Shown here: positions 8,897 to 16,967 of the stretch, in pieces
Numbering within the stretch: position 1 is the stretch's first letter
Layout: each line of letters starts with the position of its first letter
Origin: Acidisoma silvae
Lineage (GTDB): Bacteria > Pseudomonadota > Alphaproteobacteria > Acetobacterales > Acetobacteraceae
DNA length: 64,000 nt
NCBI RefSeq assembly: GCF_020618775.1
Contig: NZ_JAESVB010000001.1
Span: forward strand, 558,001 to 622,000
Reading direction: 5' to 3'
Notes under the pieces: generated by a model
Databases searched by the model: none
Seen by the model: the letters and a program-made list of their open reading frames with translations, nothing else
Told to the model about the DNA's origin: nothing
Position numbers and translations under genes: made by a program

Positions 8897-9586
8897 TCAG
8901 ACGATCTTCACGGTCACCGGCGGCAGGCCGGAGATGATGCCTTCCAGCACATCGCCTGCCGTCACGGCGGCGACACCTTCCGGCGTGCCGGTCATGATCA
9001 GGTCGCCGGGGGCGAGCGTCACGAAGGTCGAGAGCGTCGCGACAATCTCCGGAATGCTCCAGATCATATCGGCGAGGTCGCCCGACTGGCGTTCTTCGCC
9101 ATTGACGTTGAGCAGCACATGGCCGTCCTCGCCGTATTTCGGGCCCAGTTCCTTGGCCGGAACCATCGCGCCGATCGGCGCGGAATGGTCGAAACCCTTG
9201 CCCATGTCCCAGGGTTTGCCGGCTTTCTTGGCAGCCCCCTGGAGATCGCGGCGGGTCATGTCCAGCCCGGCGGCATAGCCCCAGATATGGGTTTTGGCCG
9301 TTTCGACCGGAATATTCGCGCCGCCCGTACCGATGGCGACCACCAGCTCGACCTCATGATGCAGGTCGGCCGTCTGCGGCGGATAGGGCATGTCGGCGCC
9401 GCCCGTCAGGATGGCATCGGCCGGCTTGGTGAAGAAGAAGGGCGGCTCGCGATCCGGGTCCGCGCCCATTTCGCGCGCATGGGCCGCGTAGTTGCGGCCG
9501 ACGCAGAAGATGCGGCGGACGGGGAATTCCCCGCCGCCACGTACCGGCACGGCCGCCTGGGGCGGCTGAGGGATCACATAGGCCAT
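8897..9586 (-). CDS. Fumarylacetoacetate hydrolase family protein
   Basis: 229 residues of the FAH fold (2-keto-acid hydrolase, isomerase or decarboxylase group). Seen: IFCVGRNYAAHAREMG near the N-terminus, the metal-binding His-Glu-x-Glu in LHHEVELVVAIG, GLDMTRRDLQ, and GDLIMTGTPEGVA near the C-terminus. The ATG at 9586 lies 2 bases after the pgk stop; an upstream start inside pgk is less likely. It is the last gene of the tkt-like-gap-pgk unit. The reaction on a small 2-oxo acid or acylpyruvate is inferred from family; the exact substrate is open. Confidence 0.87.
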   Translation of the reverse strand: MAYVIPQPPQAAVPVRGGGEFPVRRIFCVGRNYAAHAREMGADPDREPPFFFTKPADAILTGGADMPYPPQTADLHHEVELVVAIGTGGANIPVETAKTHIWGYAAGLDMTRRDLQGAAKKAGKPWDMGKGFDHSAPIGAMVPAKELGPKYGEDGHVLLNVNGEERQSGDLADMIWSIPEIVATLSTFVTLAPGDLIMTGTPEGVAAVTAGDVLEGIISGLPPVTVKIV

Positions 9587-9588
9587 GC

Positions 9589-10776
9589 TCAGGACTCCAG
9601 AGCGGCGACGCCGGGCAGCGTCTTGCCTTCCAGCCATTCGAGGAAGGCGCCGCCGGCCGAGGAGACATAGCTCAGCTCGTCGATGACGCCGGCCTGGCGA
9701 AGGGCGGACACCGTATCGCCGCCACCGGCGACGGAGCGGAGCTTGCCTTCCTGCGTCAGATCGGCGACGGCCTTGGCCACCTTCATGGTCGAGGCATCGA
9801 AGGGCTGAATCTCGAAAGCGCCCAGCGGACCGTTCCAGACCAGGGTCTTCATGTCCTGAAGGCGGGCAATGATGAGGTCGGCGGAAGCCGGACCCACATC
9901 CAGCGCCATGCCGTCATGCTCGGCATCGACGGGCAGGATTTCGGTCGCGGCATGCGCCTTGAATTCCTGGGCCACCGTGCCGTCCACCGGCAGCAGAATC
10001 TCGCAGGAACCCGCGGCTGCCTGGGCCATGACCTGCCGTGCCGTCTCATGCAGGTCTTTTTCCTGCAAGGATCGGCCGACCGGCATGCCCTTGGCGGCCA
10101 GGAAGGTATTGGCCATGGCGCCGACGATCACCAGAACATCGACTTTCCCGACCAGATTGCCCAGCAGGTCGAGCTTGGTCGAAACCTTGGACCCGCCGAC
10201 GATGGCCATCACCGGCCGTTCCGGCTTGGAGAGGGCGGCTTCCAGCGCTTCCAGCTCCGCCTGCATCAGCCGGCCGGCATAGCTCGGCAGGTGATGGGCG
10301 ACGCCTGCGGTGCTGCCATGGGCGCGATGGGCGGCCGAGAAGGCGTCGTTCACATAAAGATCGCCGAGCTTGGCGAGAGCGGCAGCGAAAGCCGGGTCGT
10401 TCTCTTCCTCGCCCTTGTGGAAGCGGGTGTTCTCCAGCAGCAGCACGTCGCCGTCCTGCATTTTCGCAACCGCTTCCTCGGCGACCGCGCCGATGCAGTC
10501 ATCGGCGAAAGCCACCGGCTTGCGCAGCACCTCCGCCAGCGCTTCCGCCAGCGGGGCGAGGGACATTTCAGGGACGCGCTTGCCCTTCGGCCGCTCGAAA
10601 TGCGAGAGGACGATGACCCGGCCACCGCGGTCGGCGATGTCCTGGATCGTCGGCGCGACACGCTCCACGCGGGTCATGTCGCTGATATGGCCGTCCCGCA
10701 TCGGCACGTTCAGGTCGGCGCGCACAAGCACGCGCTTTCCCTTTACGTCAGCCTGATCGAGCGTCTTGAAAGTCAT
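9589..10776 (-). CDS. pgk: Phosphoglycerate kinase
   Basis: 395-residue glycolytic/gluconeogenic kinase interconverting 1,3-bisphosphoglycerate + ADP and 3-phosphoglycerate + ATP in the cytoplasm. Seen: [14 protein letters not shown] at residues 16-29, [37 protein letters not shown] (nucleotide side), [11 protein letters not shown] and the C-terminal GGGDTV phosphate loop. The length is standard. It lies 36 bases after gap and 2 bases before the FAH gene, and is expressed with both. Confidence 0.97.
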   Translation of the reverse strand: MTFKTLDQADVKGKRVLVRADLNVPMRDGHISDMTRVERVAPTIQDIADRGGRVIVLSHFERPKGKRVPEMSLAPLAEALAEVLRKPVAFADDCIGAVAEEAVAKMQDGDVLLLENTRFHKGEEENDPAFAAALAKLGDLYVNDAFSAAHRAHGSTAGVAHHLPSYAGRLMQAELEALEAALSKPERPVMAIVGGSKVSTKLDLLGNLVGKVDVLVIVGAMANTFLAAKGMPVGRSLQEKDLHETARQVMAQAAAGSCEILLPVDGTVAQEFKAHAATEILPVDAEHDGMALDVGPASADLIIARLQDMKTLVWNGPLGAFEIQPFDASTMKVAKAVADLTQEGKLRSVAGGGDTVSALRQAGVIDELSYVSSAGGAFLEWLEGKTLPGVAALES

Positions 10777-10812
10777 GGCGCGGTCCCTGAGCGTCAGTTG
10801 TGCAGCGTCAGA

Positions 10813-11826
10813 TCACAGCGCGCCGAAAGCGGCGGCGGTGTCGGACATGCGGTTAGAGAAGCCCCATTCATTGTCGTACCAGGCCAGAACGCGGACCAGA
10901 TCGCCATCGACCACGGCCGTCTGCGGCGCGTCGAAGGTGCTGGAAGCCGGGTTGTGGTTGAAGTCGGAGCTGACCAGCGGGTCGGTATTGTAGCCGAGGA
11001 TGCCCTTCAGAGCGCCTTCCGACGCTTCCTTCATGACCGCGTTGATCTCTTCCTTCGTGGCCTTCTTGGCGAGGTTCACGTCGAGAGAAACCAGCGACAC
11101 GTTCGGCGTCGGTACGCGGATGGCGGTGCCGTCCAGCTTGCCCTTCAGTTCCGGCAGCACGAGGCCGACGGCGCGCGCGGCACCGGTCGACGTCGGGATC
11201 AGGGACAGAGCGGCGGCGCGGGCGCGGTGCAGGTCCTTGTGCAGGGTGTCGACCGTCTTCTGGTCGCCCGTGTAGCTGTGGATCGTCACCATATAGCCGC
11301 GCAGGATGCCGAAATTGTCGTTCAGAACCTTGGCCACCGGCGCCAGGCAGTTTGTGGTGCAGGACGCGTTGGAGATGACGGTCATGTCGGACGTCAGCGT
11401 CTTGTCGTTGACGCCATAGACGATGGTCGCGTCGACGCCATCGGCCGGGGCCGAGATGATCACCTTGCGGGCGCCGGCGGCCAGCAGCGGCAGCGCCTTT
11501 TCCTTGCTGGTGAAGATGCCGGTACACTCCATGGCCACATCGACGCCCTGCAGCGGCACCTTGGACGGATCGCGCTCGGCGGAAACTTTGATGGGTGCAT
11601 AGGTGCGACCCTGATGGGTGATGACGAGGCTGTCGCCTTCGACCTTCACGTCGCCGGGGAAGCGGCCATGAACGCTGTCATAGCGGAACATATGGGCATT
11701 CGCCTCGACCGAGCCGAGGTCGTTGATCAGGACCGGGGTGACGTCGGTCCGGCCGCTTTCGATCAGGGCGCGCAGCACGAGCCGCCCGATACGGCCGAAA
11801 CCATTGATCGCTACCGTCACTGCCAT
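10813..11826 (-). CDS. gap: Glyceraldehyde-3-phosphate dehydrogenase
   Basis: 337-residue phosphorylating GAPDH. Seen: the NAD-binding INGFGRIGRLVLR at residues 7-19, the active-site SNASCTTNC with nucleophile Cys156, and the C-terminal AWYDNEWGFSNRM. The ATG at 11826 is preferred over an in-frame start at 11868: it has AGGAG 9 bases upstream and gives the standard terminus. It lies between the transketolase-like gene (38 bases upstream) and pgk (36 bases downstream), the common alphaproteobacterial order. Confidence 0.97.
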   Translation of the reverse strand: MAVTVAINGFGRIGRLVLRALIESGRTDVTPVLINDLGSVEANAHMFRYDSVHGRFPGDVKVEGDSLVITHQGRTYAPIKVSAERDPSKVPLQGVDVAMECTGIFTSKEKALPLLAAGARKVIISAPADGVDATIVYGVNDKTLTSDMTVISNASCTTNCLAPVAKVLNDNFGILRGYMVTIHSYTGDQKTVDTLHKDLHRARAAALSLIPTSTGAARAVGLVLPELKGKLDGTAIRVPTPNVSLVSLDVNLAKKATKEEINAVMKEASEGALKGILGYNTDPLVSSDFNHNPASSTFDAPQTAVVDGDLVRVLAWYDNEWGFSNRMSDTAAAFGAL

Positions 11827-11864
11827 AGTCTGCTTCTCCTCATGTTGAATGCCCGTTCGGGGCA

Positions 11865-13757
11865 TCAAAGCTTCTTTTTTACCGCGATCACCAGCGCTTC
11901 CGCCGTGACCTCGAAATATTCACCCGGCCGGGCGGCCGAAAGCCCCAGGCTCGCAGCTCCGATAAACTGTCCGCGCTCGCCAAGCCAGCGGCCCCAGCCG
12001 AAATCGGACCCTGCCTCCACCGCTAGACGGGGGGCGTCGCCCAGGACATCGGCCCGATAGGCATCGTTCTGGTTGGCAAATAGGGACCAGCACGGCAGAG
12101 AGACGACTGCAACGGAAATTCCTGCGTCAGCCAGCAGACGCCTGGCTTCCATGGCGACCGTCAGTTCCGCGCCACTCGCGATCAAAGTCGCAGCGCGCGC
12201 ATCATACAAGCCCGCCGCGACATAGCCGCCCCGCGCGCATGCGTTTTCTGTCGTGTCCTGCCGCCAGCGCGCCATGGGCTTGGCCGTATGCAGCAGAACG
12301 CTGGGCCCGTCATCCCTCTGCAAGGCCAGTTCCCAGCATTCCGCCGTCTCTATGGCGCAGGCCGGGCGGAAGACGAGCAGGTTGGGAATGGCGCGCAGCG
12401 AGGGCAGGGGCAAGGCGGCCGCTGCTGCCGGATCATTGTAGTCTTCGGACAGGATATGGATGGCACGCCGGCCCTCCCGGGCGAGGGCGCGCAGCGTCTG
12501 CGGCAAAGCATCCGCCGCCGTCGATTTGGTCTCGGCGACCAGCGTCAATCCGCCGTGGGTCGCGGCCCCGGCCAGGACGCCCGGCAAGGCTGTCGCGGCA
12601 GCGCCGAAAGCGACATGGCGGCCCGAGAAATCGCCGGAATCGACGGCGGTCATGCCTTCGATCGGCTCGACCTTCCTGCCGGGTGCCGCACCCGTCAGGT
12701 CCGGGATGGCACTCGCCATGGAGGTGACGCACAGACGCCCGGCGGCCAGAGGCGACAGCGGTTCGGTGATTTCGGCCATGCGCACGCGCTCGGCGCGCAC
12801 CTCGTCACGCCAGCCGTCAGGCAGACGGCCGGCCAGCACGCGCTCGAACTCCGCCACCTGAGCGTGGCGGGCCAGGCGCTTCAGCCAGCCGCGCCGGGCC
12901 GTGGTGGTATGCGACCCGGCGGCGCGCCAGGCTTCGCGGACATCCTCGGCAATGGCGCGCTCCAGCAGCTTCGGCGGGGTCGCCGGCCGCCGGCAGGAAA
13001 TCAGCAGGGGCTTGCGTGCGCGCAGCGCGATGCTGAGCGCGGAGGCGACAGCGGCCGGGTCTTGCGCCGCCACGCGGCGCGTGGCCCAGCCCCAGCTCGC
13101 GAAGCGTTCCAGCATGGCATTGACCTCATCGGCCTCGGCGGCCGGCGGTTCTTCCACCATCACCACCAATTTGGCGAGTTTCAGATCCCCGGCCAGCGAT
13201 GCGGCTTCGTAGCTCAGCCCGCCGGCCAGATCGTCGGGGGAGGACCATAGCCAGACGCGATGATCGACCAGGCTTTTGCCAAAACGGGCGGCCATCATGC
13301 GTTCCGCCAAAGCCTCGCCGACCGCGAAAGCCAGGGCCTGGCCCGGAATGCCGAAAACCTGGTCGACGCCGGGCATGCCGTGGGCGAGTTCCGCCGGTTC
13401 GATGCCGCAGAGTTCCAGGATTACCCGGATGATCTGCCCCTGCTGCCGGCAGGAGACGACGACACGGTCGCGATCCGCCCAGGCCGAGGCCGCCGCGTCG
13501 AAGCGCAGAACGCGGGTCCAGAGCGTGGTTGCGACCTCCACCACCGGGCTTTGCGCCGTCTCTGTGGCAACGACGAGTTCCGGCGGAATGGGCTGGCTGT
13601 CGGCGTCGATCAGGGGCATGGCGGCGCGCGCGACAAGAACCGTGCGCACGGTCTCGGCCATGCGGAGCTGGCGTTCGGGCTGTCGAAGCTGGGCGAGCGG
13701 AGTCGGCTCCGCCCCGTGCGGGACCTTGCGGGCGAATATATCCGCCAGACGGGTCAC
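11865..13757 (-). CDS. Transketolase-like protein lacking the usual cofactor motifs
   Basis: About 630 residues collinear with transketolase. The middle reads LSYEAASLAGDLKLAKLVV where active enzymes have ISHEAASLAG. The C-terminal third is well conserved (LRAIPNLLVFRPA, ARGGYVAAG, IASGAELTVAMEARRLLADA, SVAVVSLPCWSLF). Catalytic signatures appear lost: SSPDDLAGG replaces the GDG...EG metal/thiamine loop, VVSCRQQGQ replaces the GHG segment, GIPGQA replaces GPLGQG, and the region that should carry the catalytic Glu and the HDSIGLGEDGPTH histidines reads AETKSTAAD and SEDYNDPAAA. It occupies the tkt place before gap and pgk. The GTG at 13757 is 4 bases from AGGAGG and fits better than the TTG one codon before. 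Probably a pseudoenzyme rather than a working transketolase. Confidence 0.72.
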   Translation of the reverse strand: MTRLADIFARKVPHGAEPTPLAQLRQPERQLRMAETVRTVLVARAAMPLIDADSQPIPPELVVATETAQSPVVEVATTLWTRVLRFDAAASAWADRDRVVVSCRQQGQIIRVILELCGIEPAELAHGMPGVDQVFGIPGQALAFAVGEALAERMMAARFGKSLVDHRVWLWSSPDDLAGGLSYEAASLAGDLKLAKLVVMVEEPPAAEADEVNAMLERFASWGWATRRVAAQDPAAVASALSIALRARKPLLISCRRPATPPKLLERAIAEDVREAWRAAGSHTTTARRGWLKRLARHAQVAEFERVLAGRLPDGWRDEVRAERVRMAEITEPLSPLAAGRLCVTSMASAIPDLTGAAPGRKVEPIEGMTAVDSGDFSGRHVAFGAAATALPGVLAGAATHGGLTLVAETKSTAADALPQTLRALAREGRRAIHILSEDYNDPAAAAALPLPSLRAIPNLLVFRPACAIETAECWELALQRDDGPSVLLHTAKPMARWRQDTTENACARGGYVAAGLYDARAATLIASGAELTVAMEARRLLADAGISVAVVSLPCWSLFANQNDAYRADVLGDAPRLAVEAGSDFGWGRWLGERGQFIGAASLGLSAARPGEYFEVTAEALVIAVKKKL

Positions 13758-13968
13758 CAAACCTCCTCAACGGTCTTTTGGGCGCGTCGCATGAGGGTTT
13801 TTAGCCGGGCCTAGCCGATGAGCAAGCCCTGCCGCGCGATCGCACGGCTCCGCGAGCCGCCTCACCTTCACGCGACCCGGCCTGTGAAGCCGGTATCCGC
13901 CGCCAAAATGCAGCTCACCGCAGCGTCTTAGGGAAGGCGCGCGATCAAGATTAAAAAGGGGTAATTCC

Positions 13969-14772
13969 ATGAGGAACGATCAGACTCATAGCAATCGCTG
14001 GCTTCTTTCGACGGCCTGTGGCCTCGCCTTGCTGACGGCATCCGGTACCGCGGCGCTCGCGCAGAACGTGCCGACGACCGACGCGACGGCCCCGCAGGGC
14101 TCAGGTGCCGCGACCCAGGTCATCCTGCTCAAGCCCGGCCAGGAAGCGGGCACACCGACCGTCAGTGCCTCCGACACGGCGCCCAATCCGGCGGCATCGA
14201 CCCAGGATGCCCATTTCGTCTGGGCGGCGTCGGCTACGAATCAGGCCGAGGTTGAATTCGGCAAACTAGCCCAGGCGCGAGGCCAGACGACCAACGAGCA
14301 GAATTTCGGCCAGATGCTGCAAGCCGATCACGCAAATTCCGAGCAGGCGCTGACGCCCATCGCGGAAACGCTGATGCTGAAGACCTCGCCGGGTCTGAGC
14401 CCGATGCAGATCTCGCTTCTGCAACAGCTCCAATCGGTGCCGGCGGATCAGTTTGATATGACCTTCAATCAGGCCATGGTCCGTGCTCATCAGCATGCCA
14501 TCGCGGTCTTCCGCCAGGAGGCCATGGCGGGGCAAAATCCGCAGCTGCGCGCCTATGCGCATCAGACGCTGCCGGCGCTGGAAAATCATCTCCAACTCGC
14601 GCAGAGCATGAGCCCGATGCCGATGCCGGGACCGGCTATGGCATCCATGGCCCCGGCTCCGGTCGACGTGCCGCCGCCGTCATCTGTGGTCAATCCCCCG
14701 GTCTCGGGCAATCCCGACAGTTCGGCTGATCAGCTGAACGGGCGGGTGCTTCAGTTCAACGGTCAGTCCTGA
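13969..14772 (+). CDS. DUF4142-type exported protein
   Basis: 267 residues with a signal peptide (hydrophobic WLLSTACGLALLTASGTAAL, likely cleaved after Ala31). The central region, about residues 80-215, is a ferritin-like helical DUF4142 domain: DAHFVWAASATNQAEVEFG, LQADHANSEQAL, RAHQHAIAVFRQEA, LPALENHLQLAQ, with the typical spaced histidines. The tail is rich in Pro, Met and Ser. It is predicted to be periplasmic and of unknown biochemical role. AAGGGG lies 7 bases before the ATG. Its last 10 bases overlap the convergent rsmA. The 211 bases separating it from the divergent transketolase-like gene show no clear promoter. Confidence 0.8.
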   Translation: MRNDQTHSNRWLLSTACGLALLTASGTAALAQNVPTTDATAPQGSGAATQVILLKPGQEAGTPTVSASDTAPNPAASTQDAHFVWAASATNQAEVEFGKLAQARGQTTNEQNFGQMLQADHANSEQALTPIAETLMLKTSPGLSPMQISLLQQLQSVPADQFDMTFNQAMVRAHQHAIAVFRQEAMAGQNPQLRAYAHQTLPALENHLQLAQSMSPMPMPGPAMASMAPAPVDVPPPSSVVNPPVSGNPDSSADQLNGRVLQFNGQS

Positions 14773-15626
14773 TCGGTGGCGATACCTGGCTCGGCGACAA
14801 GCCGGGCCAGCGTGTCGAATTCAGCGACCGATAGGGTTTCCGCGCGCCGCGTCGGCTCGATTCCGGCGCGGCGCAGCAGGGCCTCGCCGCCCAGCGGCTT
14901 AAGCGAGGCGCGCAGCATCTTCCGGCGCTGGCCGAAGGCATGCTGCGTGACTTTTTCCATGGCGGCGAAAAGCGCCGGTTCAGGCTGAACCTCGTGCGGG
15001 ATCATCCGCACCACGGCCGACCAGACTTTGGGCGGCGGCGTGAAGGCCTCCGGCGGCAAGCGCATCGCCAGCACCGTGCGGCAGGTCCATTGCGCAAGGA
15101 TGGACAGGCGGCCGTAGGCATCCGTATCGGGGGCGGCCGCGATTCTTTGCGCGACCTCTTCCTGGAACATCAAAACCAGCTGTTCATAGGCGCGGATGTC
15201 GCGCAGCCAGCCGATCAGCAGCGGCGTGCCGACATTATAGGGCAGATTGGCGATGACCTGCCGCGGTGCGGGTGTCAGATCGGCGGCCCGCAGTTTCAAT
15301 GCGTCGCCGCTCACGACCTTCAGCCGCCCCGGATAAAATTCCGCAAGTTCTTCTGCCACGGCCACGCCGCGCGGATCGATTTCGATGGCGGTGACCGTCT
15401 CGGCCGGCGTCTCCAACAGGGCGCGCGTCAGACCGCCGGGGCCAGGCCCCACTTCGATCACATGCCGCCCGGTCAGATCGCCCGCCATGCTGGCAATGCG
15501 CGCGGTCAGGTTGAGGTCTAGCAGAAAATGCTGCCCCAAAGCGTGTTTCGCGCGGAAGGAATGCCGCGAAATGACATCCTTCAGCGGCGGCAGAACAGGC
15601 GCCGCCGAAGGCTGGGTCTCGGTCAT
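14763..15626 (-). CDS. rsmA: 16S rRNA (adenine1518/1519-N6) dimethyltransferase
   Basis: 287-residue KsgA-type enzyme dimethylating two adjacent adenines in the 3' hairpin of 16S rRNA late in small-subunit assembly. Seen: HALGQHFLLDLNLTARIA at the start of the fold, the SAM loop IEVGPGPGGLTRALL, acidic IEIDPRG, the catalytic NLPYNVGTPLL, and a C-terminal helical domain with GQRRKMLRASLK. Its start overlaps the surA stop by 4 bases, so it closes the lptF-lptG-lptD-surA-rsmA run. pdxA, which separates surA and rsmA in enterics, is absent. Confidence 0.96.
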   Translation of the reverse strand: MTETQPSAAPVLPPLKDVISRHSFRAKHALGQHFLLDLNLTARIASMAGDLTGRHVIEVGPGPGGLTRALLETPAETVTAIEIDPRGVAVAEELAEFYPGRLKVVSGDALKLRAADLTPAPRQVIANLPYNVGTPLLIGWLRDIRAYEQLVLMFQEEVAQRIAAAPDTDAYGRLSILAQWTCRTVLAMRLPPEAFTPPPKVWSAVVRMIPHEVQPEPALFAAMEKVTQHAFGQRRKMLRASLKPLGGEALLRRAGIEPTRRAETLSVAEFDTLARLVAEPGIATDQD

Positions 15627-16933
15627 TCTTTGTCTTGCATGATCTGGATGGAACCCTGGCGATGCAGGTCATCCAGCGTCTGCTGCGCGGCCAGGCCGAC
15701 GCGGGACTGAAACAGCTGGTCGGCGATCTGGGTGCGTGTCGGACCCACAGCAGCTTGGGTGTCGCGTGAGCAGATCATGACCGCCGACACGCCGTTATCG
15801 GCGATCAAGGGCGGGCTGACCCGGCCCACGGGCAGGTTGGATAGCAGCGTCTGGAAGGCCGCCGGCGTCACCTGGGCCAGATTGACGGGACCGGGATTGG
15901 CCGGCTTCACGTTGCCGGCCGCCTTATTCGCCGCTTCCACGTCATCGCAGCTTTTGGCCGAGACTTCGATCGCGTGCAGCTTCGCCATCGTGTCGCGCTG
16001 CTGCTGCGTCGGGTTCTGTTCGTTTAGGGGCGAGGAGAAGGGCAGGAACACCTGACGGACGTTCAGGATGATATTGGCGCTCGCGCCGTTATTCGTCTGG
16101 CCGGCCTGCTGCGTGCCGCGTAGCTGCACGATGACGATGCCCCCGGCGACAGGCACCGGGTTGCTGACGGCGCCGATGGGCATCTGCGTGACCAGCTGGG
16201 CGACCGCCGGGTCGAGCTGATCGGCTCCGACCCAGCCAAGCGCGCCGCCTTGCAGCGCGGTTTCGCCTTGGCTGAACTGGGCGGCGATGATGGGGAAGGG
16301 GGCGCCGGCACGAAGCTGCTGGATGACCGACTGGGCAAAGCGATCGGCGCCCGGGGCGGCGGCCGGGCTGTTGATGGGGATAAAAATCTCGCCCACGTTA
16401 TATTGCGGGGCGCCTTTCTTGTCCGTCATCAGCTTGAGCTGGCGATTGATATCGGCATCCGTCGGGCGGCCCATGCCGCCGACCACCTGCCGCAGAACCT
16501 GGTTCCAGCCGATCTGCGTGCGGATCTGGGAGATCAGCGTGCCGGGATCGACCCCGAGCGCGCGCAGCTTCTGCTGCAGCACGCCGGGCGCCATGTTGTT
16601 GTTGTGCTCGATCTCGCCCAGGGCCGAGGCGACCTGCTTGTCGTTGACGACGATACCGCGCCGCAGGATTTCCTGAAGTTCCAGCCGCTCGTTGATCAGC
16701 TGCTGCAAAATCTGCGGCTTCAGCCGATCGACGACATCCGTGCCGCCCTGCTGGCCGGTGGCCAGCGCAAAGAAGCGGGCGCGGTTGTCGACATCGTCAT
16801 TGGTGATGACGTCGCCATTGACCACGGCGGCGATCGAGGCGGTCTGCGCTTCCGCGCGGGGTACGGTCATGCTGGCCAGCGCGAGCCATGCCGGCACCGC
16901 CGCCAGGCAAAGAAGTTTCAGGCGGAAGGACAT
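15623..16933 (-). CDS. surA: Periplasmic chaperone/peptidyl-prolyl isomerase SurA
   Basis: 436 residues with a signal peptide (LLCLAAVPAWLALASM, cleavage likely after AEA near residue 29). A SurA N-terminal chaperone domain follows (VVNGDVITNDDVDNRARF), then a parvulin domain (NVGEIFIPINSP, ALQGGALGWVGADQLDPA) and a weaker second repeat (VRQVFLPFSSP). It escorts unfolded beta-barrel proteins, LptD among them, to the BAM complex. The ATG at 16933 is chosen because the signal peptide starts there; the open frame upstream to 17203 overlaps lptD and is unlikely to be translated. It lies 34 bases after lptD and overlaps rsmA by 4. Confidence 0.92.
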   Translation of the reverse strand: MSFRLKLLCLAAVPAWLALASMTVPRAEAQTASIAAVVNGDVITNDDVDNRARFFALATGQQGGTDVVDRLKPQILQQLINERLELQEILRRGIVVNDKQVASALGEIEHNNNMAPGVLQQKLRALGVDPGTLISQIRTQIGWNQVLRQVVGGMGRPTDADINRQLKLMTDKKGAPQYNVGEIFIPINSPAAAPGADRFAQSVIQQLRAGAPFPIIAAQFSQGETALQGGALGWVGADQLDPAVAQLVTQMPIGAVSNPVPVAGGIVIVQLRGTQQAGQTNNGASANIILNVRQVFLPFSSPLNEQNPTQQQRDTMAKLHAIEVSAKSCDDVEAANKAAGNVKPANPGPVNLAQVTPAAFQTLLSNLPVGRVSPPLIADNGVSAVMICSRDTQAAVGPTRTQIADQLFQSRVGLAAQQTLDDLHRQGSIQIMQDKE

Positions 16934-16967
16934 GGCTGCGTTCGAAGCTCCTGGAAACCTTGGCATG

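Noticed and set aside
9916-12060. A 714-codon open frame on the plus strand across pgk and gap
   Set aside because: It is antisense to two strongly conserved enzymes; its length follows from their high-GC codon bias, and its translation is rich in Gln, His, Arg and Gly without recognisable domains.
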